This document shows positions 33,752 through 40,553 of a stretch of 40,553 bases of DNA, piece by piece. Source of the DNA: Ornatilinea apprima (GTDB lineage: Bacteria; Chloroflexota; Anaerolineae; Anaerolineales; Anaerolineaceae); assembly GCF_001306115.1 (NCBI RefSeq), contig NZ_LGCL01000012.1:1-40553 (forward strand), given 5' to 3'. Position numbers and translations under genes: made by a program. Under the pieces are notes generated by a model. The model saw nothing but the letters and a program-made list of their open reading frames with translations. It had not been told where the DNA came from and did no database searches. Position 1 is the stretch's first letter; every line of letters begins with the position of its first letter.

Positions 33752-34663
33752 TTAGCTGAAAAAGACTTTGCGTGGCTGGTATTCGTTGGTGTCTTCTTCG
33801 TAGCTCAATAGCGCGACCAGTTCACCCTGTGCGCTGACGCCGCGCACCATGTTGCCCAGTTTCTCTTCGGCGGGGATGCGATGACCGTGACGCACCACGT
33901 CAAGCTGGTCGTCGTCCAATTCGAGCGCCGGCCATTCGGAGAGGGCTTCAGCGGCAGGAATGAGGTATTGGTACCAACTGCCATCATCGAACGCTTCGCG
34001 CAATTTTTGGAGGGGCACTGCATCTCGCAGGGTGAATCGGCCGCTCTTGGTGCGGCGCAGGCCAATCAGGTGCGCACCGCAGCCCAGTACGTTGCCCAGG
34101 TCGTGGGCCAGCGAACGCACATAGGTTCCGGATGAGCAATAAATATCGACAACCGCTTCAGGGGGCGCCCATTCCAGCAGTTCCAGGCTGTGAACGGTAA
34201 TTTTTCTGGGTTCCAGGTCTACCTCTTCGCCTTGACGGGCAAGCTGGTAGGCTTTTTTGCCTTTTATCTTGACGGCGGAATAAGGCGGCGGCACCTGCTC
34301 AATTTCACCTATAAACTGGCTCAGTGCGTTTTCAAACTGTTCTTCGGTAATGTCCACTGGTGAGGTATCGGTTACAGTGCCATCTGCGTCGTAGGTGTCG
34401 GTGCGGCTGCCCAAGCGGATAATGCCCTGATAGCGTTTGTCCGACGCAGACACATATTCACTCAGGCGAACAGCAGGGCCGATTAAGACGACTAATACGC
34501 CTGATGCGCGTGGGTCCAGCGTGCCAGTATGGCCTGCGCGGCGGATATTGGTACCTTTACGAACGACCTGAACCACGTCATGTGAAGTCATACCGACAGG
34601 TTTGTCGATCACCAGCACACCTGACACGGTATTCTTTATTTCGTAGTTTTCCATATCGCTCAT
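33752..34663 (-). CDS. truB: tRNA pseudouridine55 synthase
   Basis: 303 residues. Makes pseudouridine 55 in the T loop of tRNAs. The catalytic motif GHTGTLDPRASGVL is present, with Asp50, followed by the usual YSAVKIKGKKAYQLAR segment and a C-terminal PUA-like region. ATG 34663 is chosen because AAAGGAGA lies just upstream. It follows the nrnA-type gene by 48 bp in the translation operon. Confidence 0.95.
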   Translation of the reverse strand: MSDMENYEIKNTVSGVLVIDKPVGMTSHDVVQVVRKGTNIRRAGHTGTLDPRASGVLVVLIGPAVRLSEYVSASDKRYQGIIRLGSRTDTYDADGTVTDTSPVDITEEQFENALSQFIGEIEQVPPPYSAVKIKGKKAYQLARQGEEVDLEPRKITVHSLELLEWAPPEAVVDIYCSSGTYVRSLAHDLGNVLGCGAHLIGLRRTKSGRFTLRDAVPLQKLREAFDDGSWYQYLIPAAEALSEWPALELDDDQLDVVRHGHRIPAEEKLGNMVRGVSAQGELVALLSYEEDTNEYQPRKVFFS

Positions 34664-34711
34664 TGGATATCTCTCCTTTGGAGCAGGATCCAATAACATT
34701 AATATATTGGA

Positions 34712-35683
34712 TTACCCCTCTTTATTTTTTCCATTCAGGATGGCTTTGGTTGCGTCTAAAACTTTTTCCTGAACTTCTTCTAACGAACCAGTAATTTCTG
34801 CGCCAGAAGCAGCCGGGTGGCCACCTCCGCCAAATGCCAGAGCAATTTGAGAAACATCAATCCCAGGCTGCGCTCTCCAGCTCACCTTCACTTTATTCTC
34901 GTCTTTTTCGGTGAAGATGATGGAAACATCATTGTCTTCGATGGAAGAAATGATATTGATCAAGTCTGCGTCATCTTTCCCCTGATAGGCAGCTGAACGC
35001 CGGTCTTCATTGGTGAGGGCAGTCCACACCAGGCGCCCTTTACGCTGCATGCGGGCGATGCCCTTGCCCCAGAAGCGAACCGCTTCGTAAGAGCGGTAGG
35101 TGATGGCACGCTGGTAGATGTCTGAAAGTTCTGCGCCTTCATCCATTAAGTTCGCGGCAATTCTCAGCGCTTCTGAGGTCATATTTGAGGTGCGAAAGCC
35201 TATGGTGTCGGTAACAATGCCAGAGAGCAGGGCCGTGGCGACTTTTTCGTCCATCGGCAAGTCCCAATCCGCGCGGAGATGGCGGGCAATGAGCGCCGTG
35301 GTGGAAACAGAGGAAATATCCACCAGGTTCAGGTTGGCAAAGTTCAGATTGGTGATGTGGTGATCAATGTTCAAATCGGGCTTTTGCTCGCCCAATACCG
35401 CGCCAGTGCGTTCAAGATCAGAGCAGTCAACCACGATGCTCAAATCAAAGGTCTGTTCCGCGTGGGTAGTGACCAGCTCCGCGCCAGGGATGAAGCGCAG
35501 CTGCGCTGAAACGCGGTCTGCCAGCACCATTTGAACTTGCTTGCCCGCCAGGCTGAGCGACAAGCCCAGCCCAACGACGGATCCGACCGCGTCTCCATCT
35601 GGACGAATATGTGAGGTGATCACAACCGAGTTGGCGTTATGAAGCCTGTCGCGGATGGATCTGTGCAACGCCTCATTCTTCAT
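34712..35683 (-). CDS. nrnA: DHH-family phosphoesterase, NrnA-like
   Basis: 323 residues. DHH motifs: SHIRPDGDAVGS near the N-terminus, VVDCSDLERTG and DHHITN; the DHHA1 domain has GGGGHPAASG near the C-terminus. NrnA enzymes degrade short oligoribonucleotides and pAp. The upstream frame is open into rbfA, but ATG 35683 begins a normal NrnA N-terminus and lies in the 3' end of rbfA with an 11-bp overlap. Its place between rbfA and truB is usual for many Gram-positive-like gene orders. Confidence 0.93.
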   Translation of the reverse strand: MKNEALHRSIRDRLHNANSVVITSHIRPDGDAVGSVVGLGLSLSLAGKQVQMVLADRVSAQLRFIPGAELVTTHAEQTFDLSIVVDCSDLERTGAVLGEQKPDLNIDHHITNLNFANLNLVDISSVSTTALIARHLRADWDLPMDEKVATALLSGIVTDTIGFRTSNMTSEALRIAANLMDEGAELSDIYQRAITYRSYEAVRFWGKGIARMQRKGRLVWTALTNEDRRSAAYQGKDDADLINIISSIEDNDVSIIFTEKDENKVKVSWRAQPGIDVSQIALAFGGGGHPAASGAEITGSLEEVQEKVLDATKAILNGKNKEG

Positions 35684-36074
35684 CTTCTTGTTCACCTTCT
35701 TCGTCTTGCATTTCCAGGTCTGCCCCATCTGACTGATGCAGTTGGGCGAACAATTTTTCCATGCGGTCCGCGCGCTCTGGCGTGGGGTCCCAGAAGAAAC
35801 GTAGTTTTGGGAAGGAGCGAAGCTGAACTTTTTCGGCAAGGTAGTGACGGATAAAGCTTCCGGCGTGCTGTAAGGCCTCGATGACGTCTTTGGCGCGTTC
35901 CTGGCCCTCCACCGCGGAGACATAAATATCGGCGAAGGCCAATTCGCGGTCAATTTGCACATCGGTAACCGATACGCCCAGCAGGCGTGGGTCTTGAATT
36001 TGATAGACCAGCAGTTCAGACATTTCTTCACGCACGCGGCCAGCGATGCGTTGGATTCTCATTTGTGACGGCAT
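35673..36074 (-). CDS. rbfA: 30S ribosome-binding factor A
   Basis: 133 residues with the RbfA KH-like fold: RIAGRVREEMSELL near the start, DPRLLGVSVTDV, and the LRSFPKLRFFWD segment. Aids 16S rRNA maturation and small-subunit assembly. The C-terminal tail is strongly acidic. Overlaps the nrnA gene by 11 bp and follows infB by 33 bp. Confidence 0.95.
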   Translation of the reverse strand: MPSQMRIQRIAGRVREEMSELLVYQIQDPRLLGVSVTDVQIDRELAFADIYVSAVEGQERAKDVIEALQHAGSFIRHYLAEKVQLRSFPKLRFFWDPTPERADRMEKLFAQLHQSDGADLEMQDEEGEQEDEE

Positions 36075-36107
36075 AACTCAACCCTTTGTTCCATTCACCC
36101 TTTCGGG

Positions 36108-37892
36108 TTAAAGGACATTTGACTTTTCCATGACATAACAGATGATGCGGTCACCAACCTGCATGTCCTTAAAATTCTTGAAGCCCATGCCACATTCAAA
36201 GCCTTTGCGCACTTCGCGCACGTCATCTTTGCCGTGTTTGAGGGATTGCAATTCACCGGAATAAACGGTCTCTTCGCCGCGAAGGATATGCACTTTGGCG
36301 TTGCGGCGGATTTCACCGGTTAAGACTTTGCAGCCGGCAATCGCGCCCAGTTTTGAAACCTGGAAAATAGCCAGGATTTCGGCTTCACCGATGGTCTTTT
36401 CGACATATTCTGGTTCGAGCATGCCCTTAAGGGCTTTCTCAATGTCTTCGATCAGGCGATAAATGATGTTGTAAACACGCACTGAGACTTCTTCGGTTTC
36501 GGCTAGGCGTCGGGCGGCAGCATCGGCATCTACGTTGAAGCCAATCACCACTGCGTCCGAGGCAGCGGCAAGCATGATGTCGCTTTCGGTGATGTTGCCG
36601 GTTTCGGCGTGGAGAATGCTGACCTTGATGGACTGCTGTTTGTTCAAATCATCCAGCGAATTGGTAATAGGCTCTAGCGAGCCCTGAACGTCGGCTTTGA
36701 CAATCAGTTTAAGTTCCTGCGTGGTGCCCGATTGGAAATTGGCGAACAGCTCTTCCAGAGAGGCGCGTTTGATCGATCCTTTGCGGTCTTTTTCTTTCTG
36801 TTTGCGTTCTTCCACAATCGCGCGAACTTCTTTTTCGTTGGCAACGACTTCAAAAATATCACCAGCGTTAGGCACGTCAGAAAGACCCATAATCTGGACA
36901 GGAGTGGATGGGCCGGCTTTACGGATGCGCTTGCCGCGGAAGTCGAACATGGCGCGGATTTTTCCGCCGGCCATGCCGGCAACAATCGCGTCGCCGGCCT
37001 GCAGGGTGCCATTTTGAACCAACAAAGTGGTCATCACGCCTTTCGAGCGGTCAATTTCCGCTTCGATGACCGTGCCCACGACTTTGCCGGCAGGGTTGGC
37101 GCGAATGGATGTCGAATCGGCAACCAGCAGAATGGCTTCAAGCAGATCTTCGATGCCGATTTTTTGCTTGGCAGAGACTGGAACCATAATTGTATCGCCG
37201 TCCCATTCATCAGGAACCAGGCCTAATTCGCCCAGTTGTTTTTTGACAAATTCGGGGTTGGCATCGGGGCGGTCAATTTTATTCAGCGCGACAATGATCG
37301 GTACTTTAGCGGCGCGGGCGTGATTGATTGCTTCTTTGGTTTGCGGCATTACGCCATCATTGACGGCCACCACCAGCACAACAATGTCGGCGCCTTGCGC
37401 GCCACGGGCGCGCATGGCGGTGAACGCCGCGTGACCGGGAGTATCGAGGAATGTGATTTCGCGGCCGTTGTGTTCCACCTGGTACGCGCCAATATGCTGG
37501 GTAATGCCACCAGCTTCGCCTTCGGCTACTTGCGTGTGACGGATGGCGTCCAAGAGGGTGGTTTTTCCATGATCGACATGACCGAGGATGGTTACCACGG
37601 GCGCACGGGATGAGAGATCGGCGTCTTTTTCATCGGCCAGCATTTTTCGCCAGAGGGGAATCTCCCCCGTTTCTTTAACCTCTTCTTCTTCGGGGGTTTC
37701 CAGACTGGCTTCGAATCCCATTTCGCTGGCAACAATCGCAGCCGTATCGAAATCAACCAGTTGGTTGATATTTGCCATAACGCCATTAGCCATCAGGATT
37801 TTAATTACCTGAATCGGGCTGGCTTCCATCATCTGAGCCAGCTCTCGAACTGTTAAACTGCCGGGCAGTTCCAATGTTTTCATTTTTGTCAT
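36108..37892 (-). CDS. infB: Translation initiation factor IF-2 (short form)
   Basis: 594 residues, lacking the long N-terminal extension of many IF-2 proteins. N-terminal IF2-N subdomain (about 5-55), then the GTPase with GHVDHGKT (104-111), DTPGH and NKID, followed by domains II-IV up to a C-terminal fMet-tRNA-binding barrel ([12 protein letters not shown]). It brings initiator tRNA to the 30S subunit. AGGAGG precedes the start. It lies 168 bp after ylxR, longer than other gaps in this operon. Confidence 0.97.
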   Translation of the reverse strand: MTKMKTLELPGSLTVRELAQMMEASPIQVIKILMANGVMANINQLVDFDTAAIVASEMGFEASLETPEEEEVKETGEIPLWRKMLADEKDADLSSRAPVVTILGHVDHGKTTLLDAIRHTQVAEGEAGGITQHIGAYQVEHNGREITFLDTPGHAAFTAMRARGAQGADIVVLVVAVNDGVMPQTKEAINHARAAKVPIIVALNKIDRPDANPEFVKKQLGELGLVPDEWDGDTIMVPVSAKQKIGIEDLLEAILLVADSTSIRANPAGKVVGTVIEAEIDRSKGVMTTLLVQNGTLQAGDAIVAGMAGGKIRAMFDFRGKRIRKAGPSTPVQIMGLSDVPNAGDIFEVVANEKEVRAIVEERKQKEKDRKGSIKRASLEELFANFQSGTTQELKLIVKADVQGSLEPITNSLDDLNKQQSIKVSILHAETGNITESDIMLAAASDAVVIGFNVDADAAARRLAETEEVSVRVYNIIYRLIEDIEKALKGMLEPEYVEKTIGEAEILAIFQVSKLGAIAGCKVLTGEIRRNAKVHILRGEETVYSGELQSLKHGKDDVREVRKGFECGMGFKNFKDMQVGDRIICYVMEKSNVL

Positions 37893-38060
37893 CGTATAAA
37901 ACCTCCTGATGAATTGCGTCCCCTGCTGTGCCGCAATATTATCTTATAGTTAGCCTGCTTGTTCATTATTTCCTGAAGCTTTCAGGAATCGGCGCCAAGT
38001 TTAGTGTTTTCGCCACCACCCTTTCAACAATGAGCAAGGGAGCATTTTTCAAAGGAAGGA

Positions 38061-38369
38061 TCAACTGGTTTCTTCCAGCTCTGATTCTTCAGGTAATTCC
38101 GCCAAGAATGATTCAAGAAGTGCCTGATCCTGGCTGGAAAGTTGTGTTTTCAACGCGTTAGCCAGCGCGCCTTTGAGCCCTTTGATCCAGCAGGAGCGAA
38201 GCGCGTGTAAATACGCGCCTCTGCCTGCCAGTTTGCCAGTCCGGTCAATCTGCACCCCTTCTGGTGTGCGGACGACCCGAACCAGTTCGCGTTTATCGTT
38301 AATCTGGCGGCAACCCACACAGGTGCGTTGAGGAATGTGGCGAACTCGTTTGCCTTTCTGCTTGTTCAT
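38061..38369 (-). CDS. ylxR: YlxR-family (DUF448) RNA-binding protein
   Basis: 102 residues with the family motif RTCVGCRQ (16-23), then KRELVRVVRTPEG and GRGAYLH. YlxR (RnpM) binds RNA and modulates RNase P in studied bacteria. It sits between nusA and infB, the standard position, 23 bp after nusA. The acidic C-terminal tail is slightly longer than usual. Confidence 0.92.
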   Translation of the reverse strand: MNKQKGKRVRHIPQRTCVGCRQINDKRELVRVVRTPEGVQIDRTGKLAGRGAYLHALRSCWIKGLKGALANALKTQLSSQDQALLESFLAELPEESELEETS

Positions 38370-38392
38370 TCCCTATCCCTCTGCCGTGAAGA

Positions 38393-40288
38393 CTAGAAAG
38401 TCCATTCGTCATCCCAGGCACCACCGCCGCGTTTGTGTTTCTTGCGGCGCACAACCATGTCGCGCTCGGGGTCATATTCCACAGCAACGCTTTTCTTCTT
38501 CTTTTTCTTCTTGTCCGTTTTGAGATCTGAATCCTCTTCCTCTTCTTCTTCTTCGGTAAAGAATTCGATGGTTTTTTCGCTAGGTTTTTCGTTGATGACA
38601 TCCACGAAGGAAATTTCTTCCCCTTCTTCCACTGGCTCAAAGATGTGCACCATTGGAGGTGTCTCTTCTACTGCTCCTTCAGCAACCGGGGCTTCCTCAA
38701 CGGGGGGTTCAATCACGGTTACTGGCTGTTCAACCGATTCGCCTGCCGCCTCAACGGCCTCGGCAAGTTCTGCTTCCACCAGTTTTTCAGCGGGCTGGGC
38801 AAGCAAGGCCTGAACAACTTCGTTGATTTTTTCCATCGATTTCAGCCCAATACCTTGCAGTTTGAGCACAAAATCGGGGTCTTTCTTGACCTGGATGGCC
38901 AGGTCGCCCAGGGTAGCCATTCCCGATTCTTGCAGGATCACGCTGATGTGTTCGGGCAGCTCGCTGTCGAGGATATTGGTTTCAAAGGCCGAGGCCGGGA
39001 TGGCTTTGCGCAGTTCATCATCCACAGATACTTTTTGAGGCGCCGGAACAGCAGCCGCGCGGGTGGCTTTTTCAATGCGGTCAATAAATTTGGCAATCTG
39101 GTCGTATTCTTCCTGCGCCAGAGGGCGGCCTTCTGCTTTACGGGCAAGCAGATCTTCCACTTTACCGACAGTCTCTTTTTCTTTCTCGGCCGTTTGGGCC
39201 AGTTTGGCGTCGTTCTGCAAGCGGTAGAGAATGTCGGCGGCGGCTTCGGACAGGCTCTTGATGTCGATGCGCCAGCCGGTCAGTTTGGCGGCCAGGCGGG
39301 CATTTTGACCGTCGCGGCCGATGGCCAGCGAAAGCTGGTCTTCGGGGACAACAACGGTAGCGGTGCGGCCGCTTTCGCTGCCCAGATCGAGGTACACACC
39401 GTTGACACGCGCCGGGCTGATGGCTTTGGCAATGAAAACGGCCGGGTCTTCGCTCCACTCGATGACGTCAATTTTTTCATCGTGCAACTCGCGCACAATG
39501 GCCTGGATGCGCACGCCGCGGACGCCCACGCACGCGCCAACCGGGTCAATGCCCGACTGCGTGGCAGATACGGCCACTTTCGCGCGGTCGCCGGGTTCGC
39601 GGGCGATGGAGCGGATTTCTACCACGCCATGGAAGATTTCGGGAACTTCATTTTCCAGCAGGCGGCGCAGGAAATCGCGATGGGTGCGGGATAAGAAAAT
39701 TTGCGGGCCGCGGGGCGAGTCTTTGACTTCTGAGATCAAAGCGCGCACGCGGTCGTGAATGCGGAACTTTTCGCGAGGGATGACGTCTTTTCGCAGCATA
39801 GTGCCTTCGGCGCGCATTTCCATGCCAACCGTGTACCCCTGGGCATTGGTGGCTTGAACGACACCGCTGATGATTTCGCCGATTTGTTTCTGGTAGTGCT
39901 CCATCTGAAGCTGGCGTTCTGCGTCGCGGATGCGCTGTTGAATCACCTGGCGAGCGGTTTGCGCGGCGACACGGCCAAAATCGCGCGGGGTACTTTCCAC
40001 GACCACCATACTGCCGAGTTCGGCTTCGGGGTTGTAGCGCTGCGCTTCTGGAAGGCTGACTTCGGTTCGTTCATCCTGCACAGAATCAACCACCTCTTTT
40101 TCGGCATAAATGACCACTTTCCCAGTTTCTGGGTCGATTTTTGCTTCGACGAGCTGGGCGTTGGACGCGTTGACTGAACGCCGATAGGCCGAGACCATGG
40201 CTGATTCAAGTGCTTTGAGGATGACTTCTTTCGGAAGCCCTTTTTCTTCTAACACTTCATTAAAAGCCAGAACAAATTCGTTCTTCAT
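38393..40288 (-). CDS. nusA: Transcription factor NusA with long C-terminal tail
   Basis: 631 residues. NusA N-terminal domain (1-125), S1 (about 136-202), KH1 (about 230-295, GACVGVRGVRIQAIVREL) and KH2 (about 310-348, AIGRDGQNARLAAKL). After a linker comes a helix-hairpin-helix-like segment near 480 (LQGIGLKSMEKI). The tail has Val/Pro/Glu-rich sequence, an acidic run (about 573-582), a lysine run (about 590-597) and ends in WDDEWTF. NusA controls pausing, termination and antitermination. Typical bacterial NusA is 350-500 residues, so the tail is lineage-specific. First gene of the operon in this window. Confidence 0.96.
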   Translation of the reverse strand: MKNEFVLAFNEVLEEKGLPKEVILKALESAMVSAYRRSVNASNAQLVEAKIDPETGKVVIYAEKEVVDSVQDERTEVSLPEAQRYNPEAELGSMVVVESTPRDFGRVAAQTARQVIQQRIRDAERQLQMEHYQKQIGEIISGVVQATNAQGYTVGMEMRAEGTMLRKDVIPREKFRIHDRVRALISEVKDSPRGPQIFLSRTHRDFLRRLLENEVPEIFHGVVEIRSIAREPGDRAKVAVSATQSGIDPVGACVGVRGVRIQAIVRELHDEKIDVIEWSEDPAVFIAKAISPARVNGVYLDLGSESGRTATVVVPEDQLSLAIGRDGQNARLAAKLTGWRIDIKSLSEAAADILYRLQNDAKLAQTAEKEKETVGKVEDLLARKAEGRPLAQEEYDQIAKFIDRIEKATRAAAVPAPQKVSVDDELRKAIPASAFETNILDSELPEHISVILQESGMATLGDLAIQVKKDPDFVLKLQGIGLKSMEKINEVVQALLAQPAEKLVEAELAEAVEAAGESVEQPVTVIEPPVEEAPVAEGAVEETPPMVHIFEPVEEGEEISFVDVINEKPSEKTIEFFTEEEEEEEDSDLKTDKKKKKKKSVAVEYDPERDMVVRRKKHKRGGGAWDDEWTF

Positions 40289-40322
40289 TCCTTATTCTCC
40301 GACAATTTTCCCTTTATATGAA

Positions 40323-40347
40323 GAAAAGTGGGGCAGGCCCACTTTTC
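40323..40347 (-). terminator. Hairpin upstream of nusA
   Basis: 10-bp perfect stem GAAAAGTGGG/CCCACTTTTC with a 5-nt loop, 35 bp before the nusA start, with a TTCTTC tail on the minus strand. It could terminate an upstream transcript or act as an attenuator in the nusA leader. Confidence 0.6.
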
Positions 40348-40467
40348 GTTGTTGCGAAAAGATTTTCTTGATGACGAACATATTTTAACATAAATTCAAA
40401 GGCCTTGCAAGGTGTCCCGAAGAGGTGGTTACAGTCACAAAAATCCATAGAAGGGGTTGAAAAAAGA

Positions 40468-40520
40468 GAGAGTTCCAGTCAATATTGAAGTTGGCACAAA
40501 CAACAAAGAAAGGAACTCTC
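40468..40520. repeat. 9-bp inverted repeat before the edge frame
   Basis: GAGAGTTCC (40468-40476) and GGAACTCTC (40512-40520) flank a 35-bp spacer right before an ATG. Could be part of an insertion-sequence end or a leader hairpin. Confidence 0.45.
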
Positions 40521-40521
40521 G

Positions 40522-40553
40522 ATGACAGACGAAGCTGTCCATATCAGTATAAC
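40522..40553 (+). CDS. Start of a gene cut by the window edge
   Basis: Ten codons (MTDEAVHISI) after AAAGGA at proper spacing, continuing out of the window on the plus strand, opposite to the nusA block. Too short to identify. A transposase is possible given the inverted repeat before it and its position where rimP would be expected. Confidence 0.35.
   Translation, partial: MTDEAVHISI

Larger units (their letters stand above)
40289..40521. other. nusA upstream region
   Basis: No gene is supported. It holds a hairpin (40323-40347) and a 9-bp inverted repeat (40468-40520). rimP, usually directly upstream of nusA, is not here. Confidence 0.5.

Noticed and set aside
38433..39694. Long plus-strand frames opposite nusA and infB
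   Set aside because: They are antisense shadows of highly conserved genes and contain Ser/Phe runs complementary to the Glu and Lys runs of NusA.

Overview
Organism and setting. The right-hand third (31.2-40.3 kb, all minus strand) is a conserved chromosomal block: nusA, ylxR, infB, rbfA, a DHH phosphoesterase (nrnA type), truB, ribF and a thyX-like gene. Protein style (short IF-2, NusA with an acidic then lysine-rich tail, a double-length ThyX-like protein) and moderate GC suggest a Chloroflexota bacterium of the Anaerolineae type. This is an inference from resemblance, not a computed placement. An initiator tRNA-Met gene (31117-31188, minus) follows this block and is the integration target for everything to its left.

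Left two thirds: mobile DNA stacked on the tRNA. The 3' part of the tRNA gene (31113-31158, 46 bp) is repeated exactly and in the same orientation at 5234-5279. Beside each copy lies a tyrosine recombinase of 337 residues (30013-31026 and 4134-5147). The two align without gaps and share catalytic residues. I read this as two related integrative elements in tandem: element A, 5234-31158 (25.9 kb), and element B, from left of the window to 5279. They share the order 27-bp repeat, minus-strand cargo gene, 52-bp repeat, second recombinase (nonsense-split in B, truncated in A), integrase, hairpin, att. B carries a P-type ATPase; A carries an LRR lipoprotein plus a large defence cargo and a plasmid-like core.

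Defence cargo of element A (8.1-23.7 kb, all plus strand). A small XRE regulator behind a near-consensus promoter is followed by a tightly packed series: an HsdM with an HsdS-like half C-terminus, an OLD-like ATPase/TOPRIM protein where hsdS would be expected, HsdR, a DUF4365-APAZ type nuclease, a short catalytically inactive prokaryotic Argonaute (together a SPARDA-like pair), and an Mrr-family endonuclease with a HARE-type N-terminus and RAMA C-terminus. After a separate promoter comes a two-gene operon: an unrecognised 557-residue protein and a 902-residue protein with two HxK/GSxN phospholipase-D motifs. This pair is the best candidate here for an undescribed system. A metallophosphoesterase gene and a degraded ImmA/IrrE peptidase fragment flank the cargo.

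Element core (24.4-31.0 kb). A 575-bp non-coding stretch with TCTGCG repeats and a 16-bp tandem repeat, a double-HTH protein, a ParM/ParR type II partition pair with operator- or centromere-like repeats, a membrane protein, a DnaB-N/RepA-type helicase, an HTH-zinc-ribbon protein, a recombinase remnant, an AbrB-like protein and the integrase. Replication plus partition genes suggest an excised circular stage that is actively maintained.
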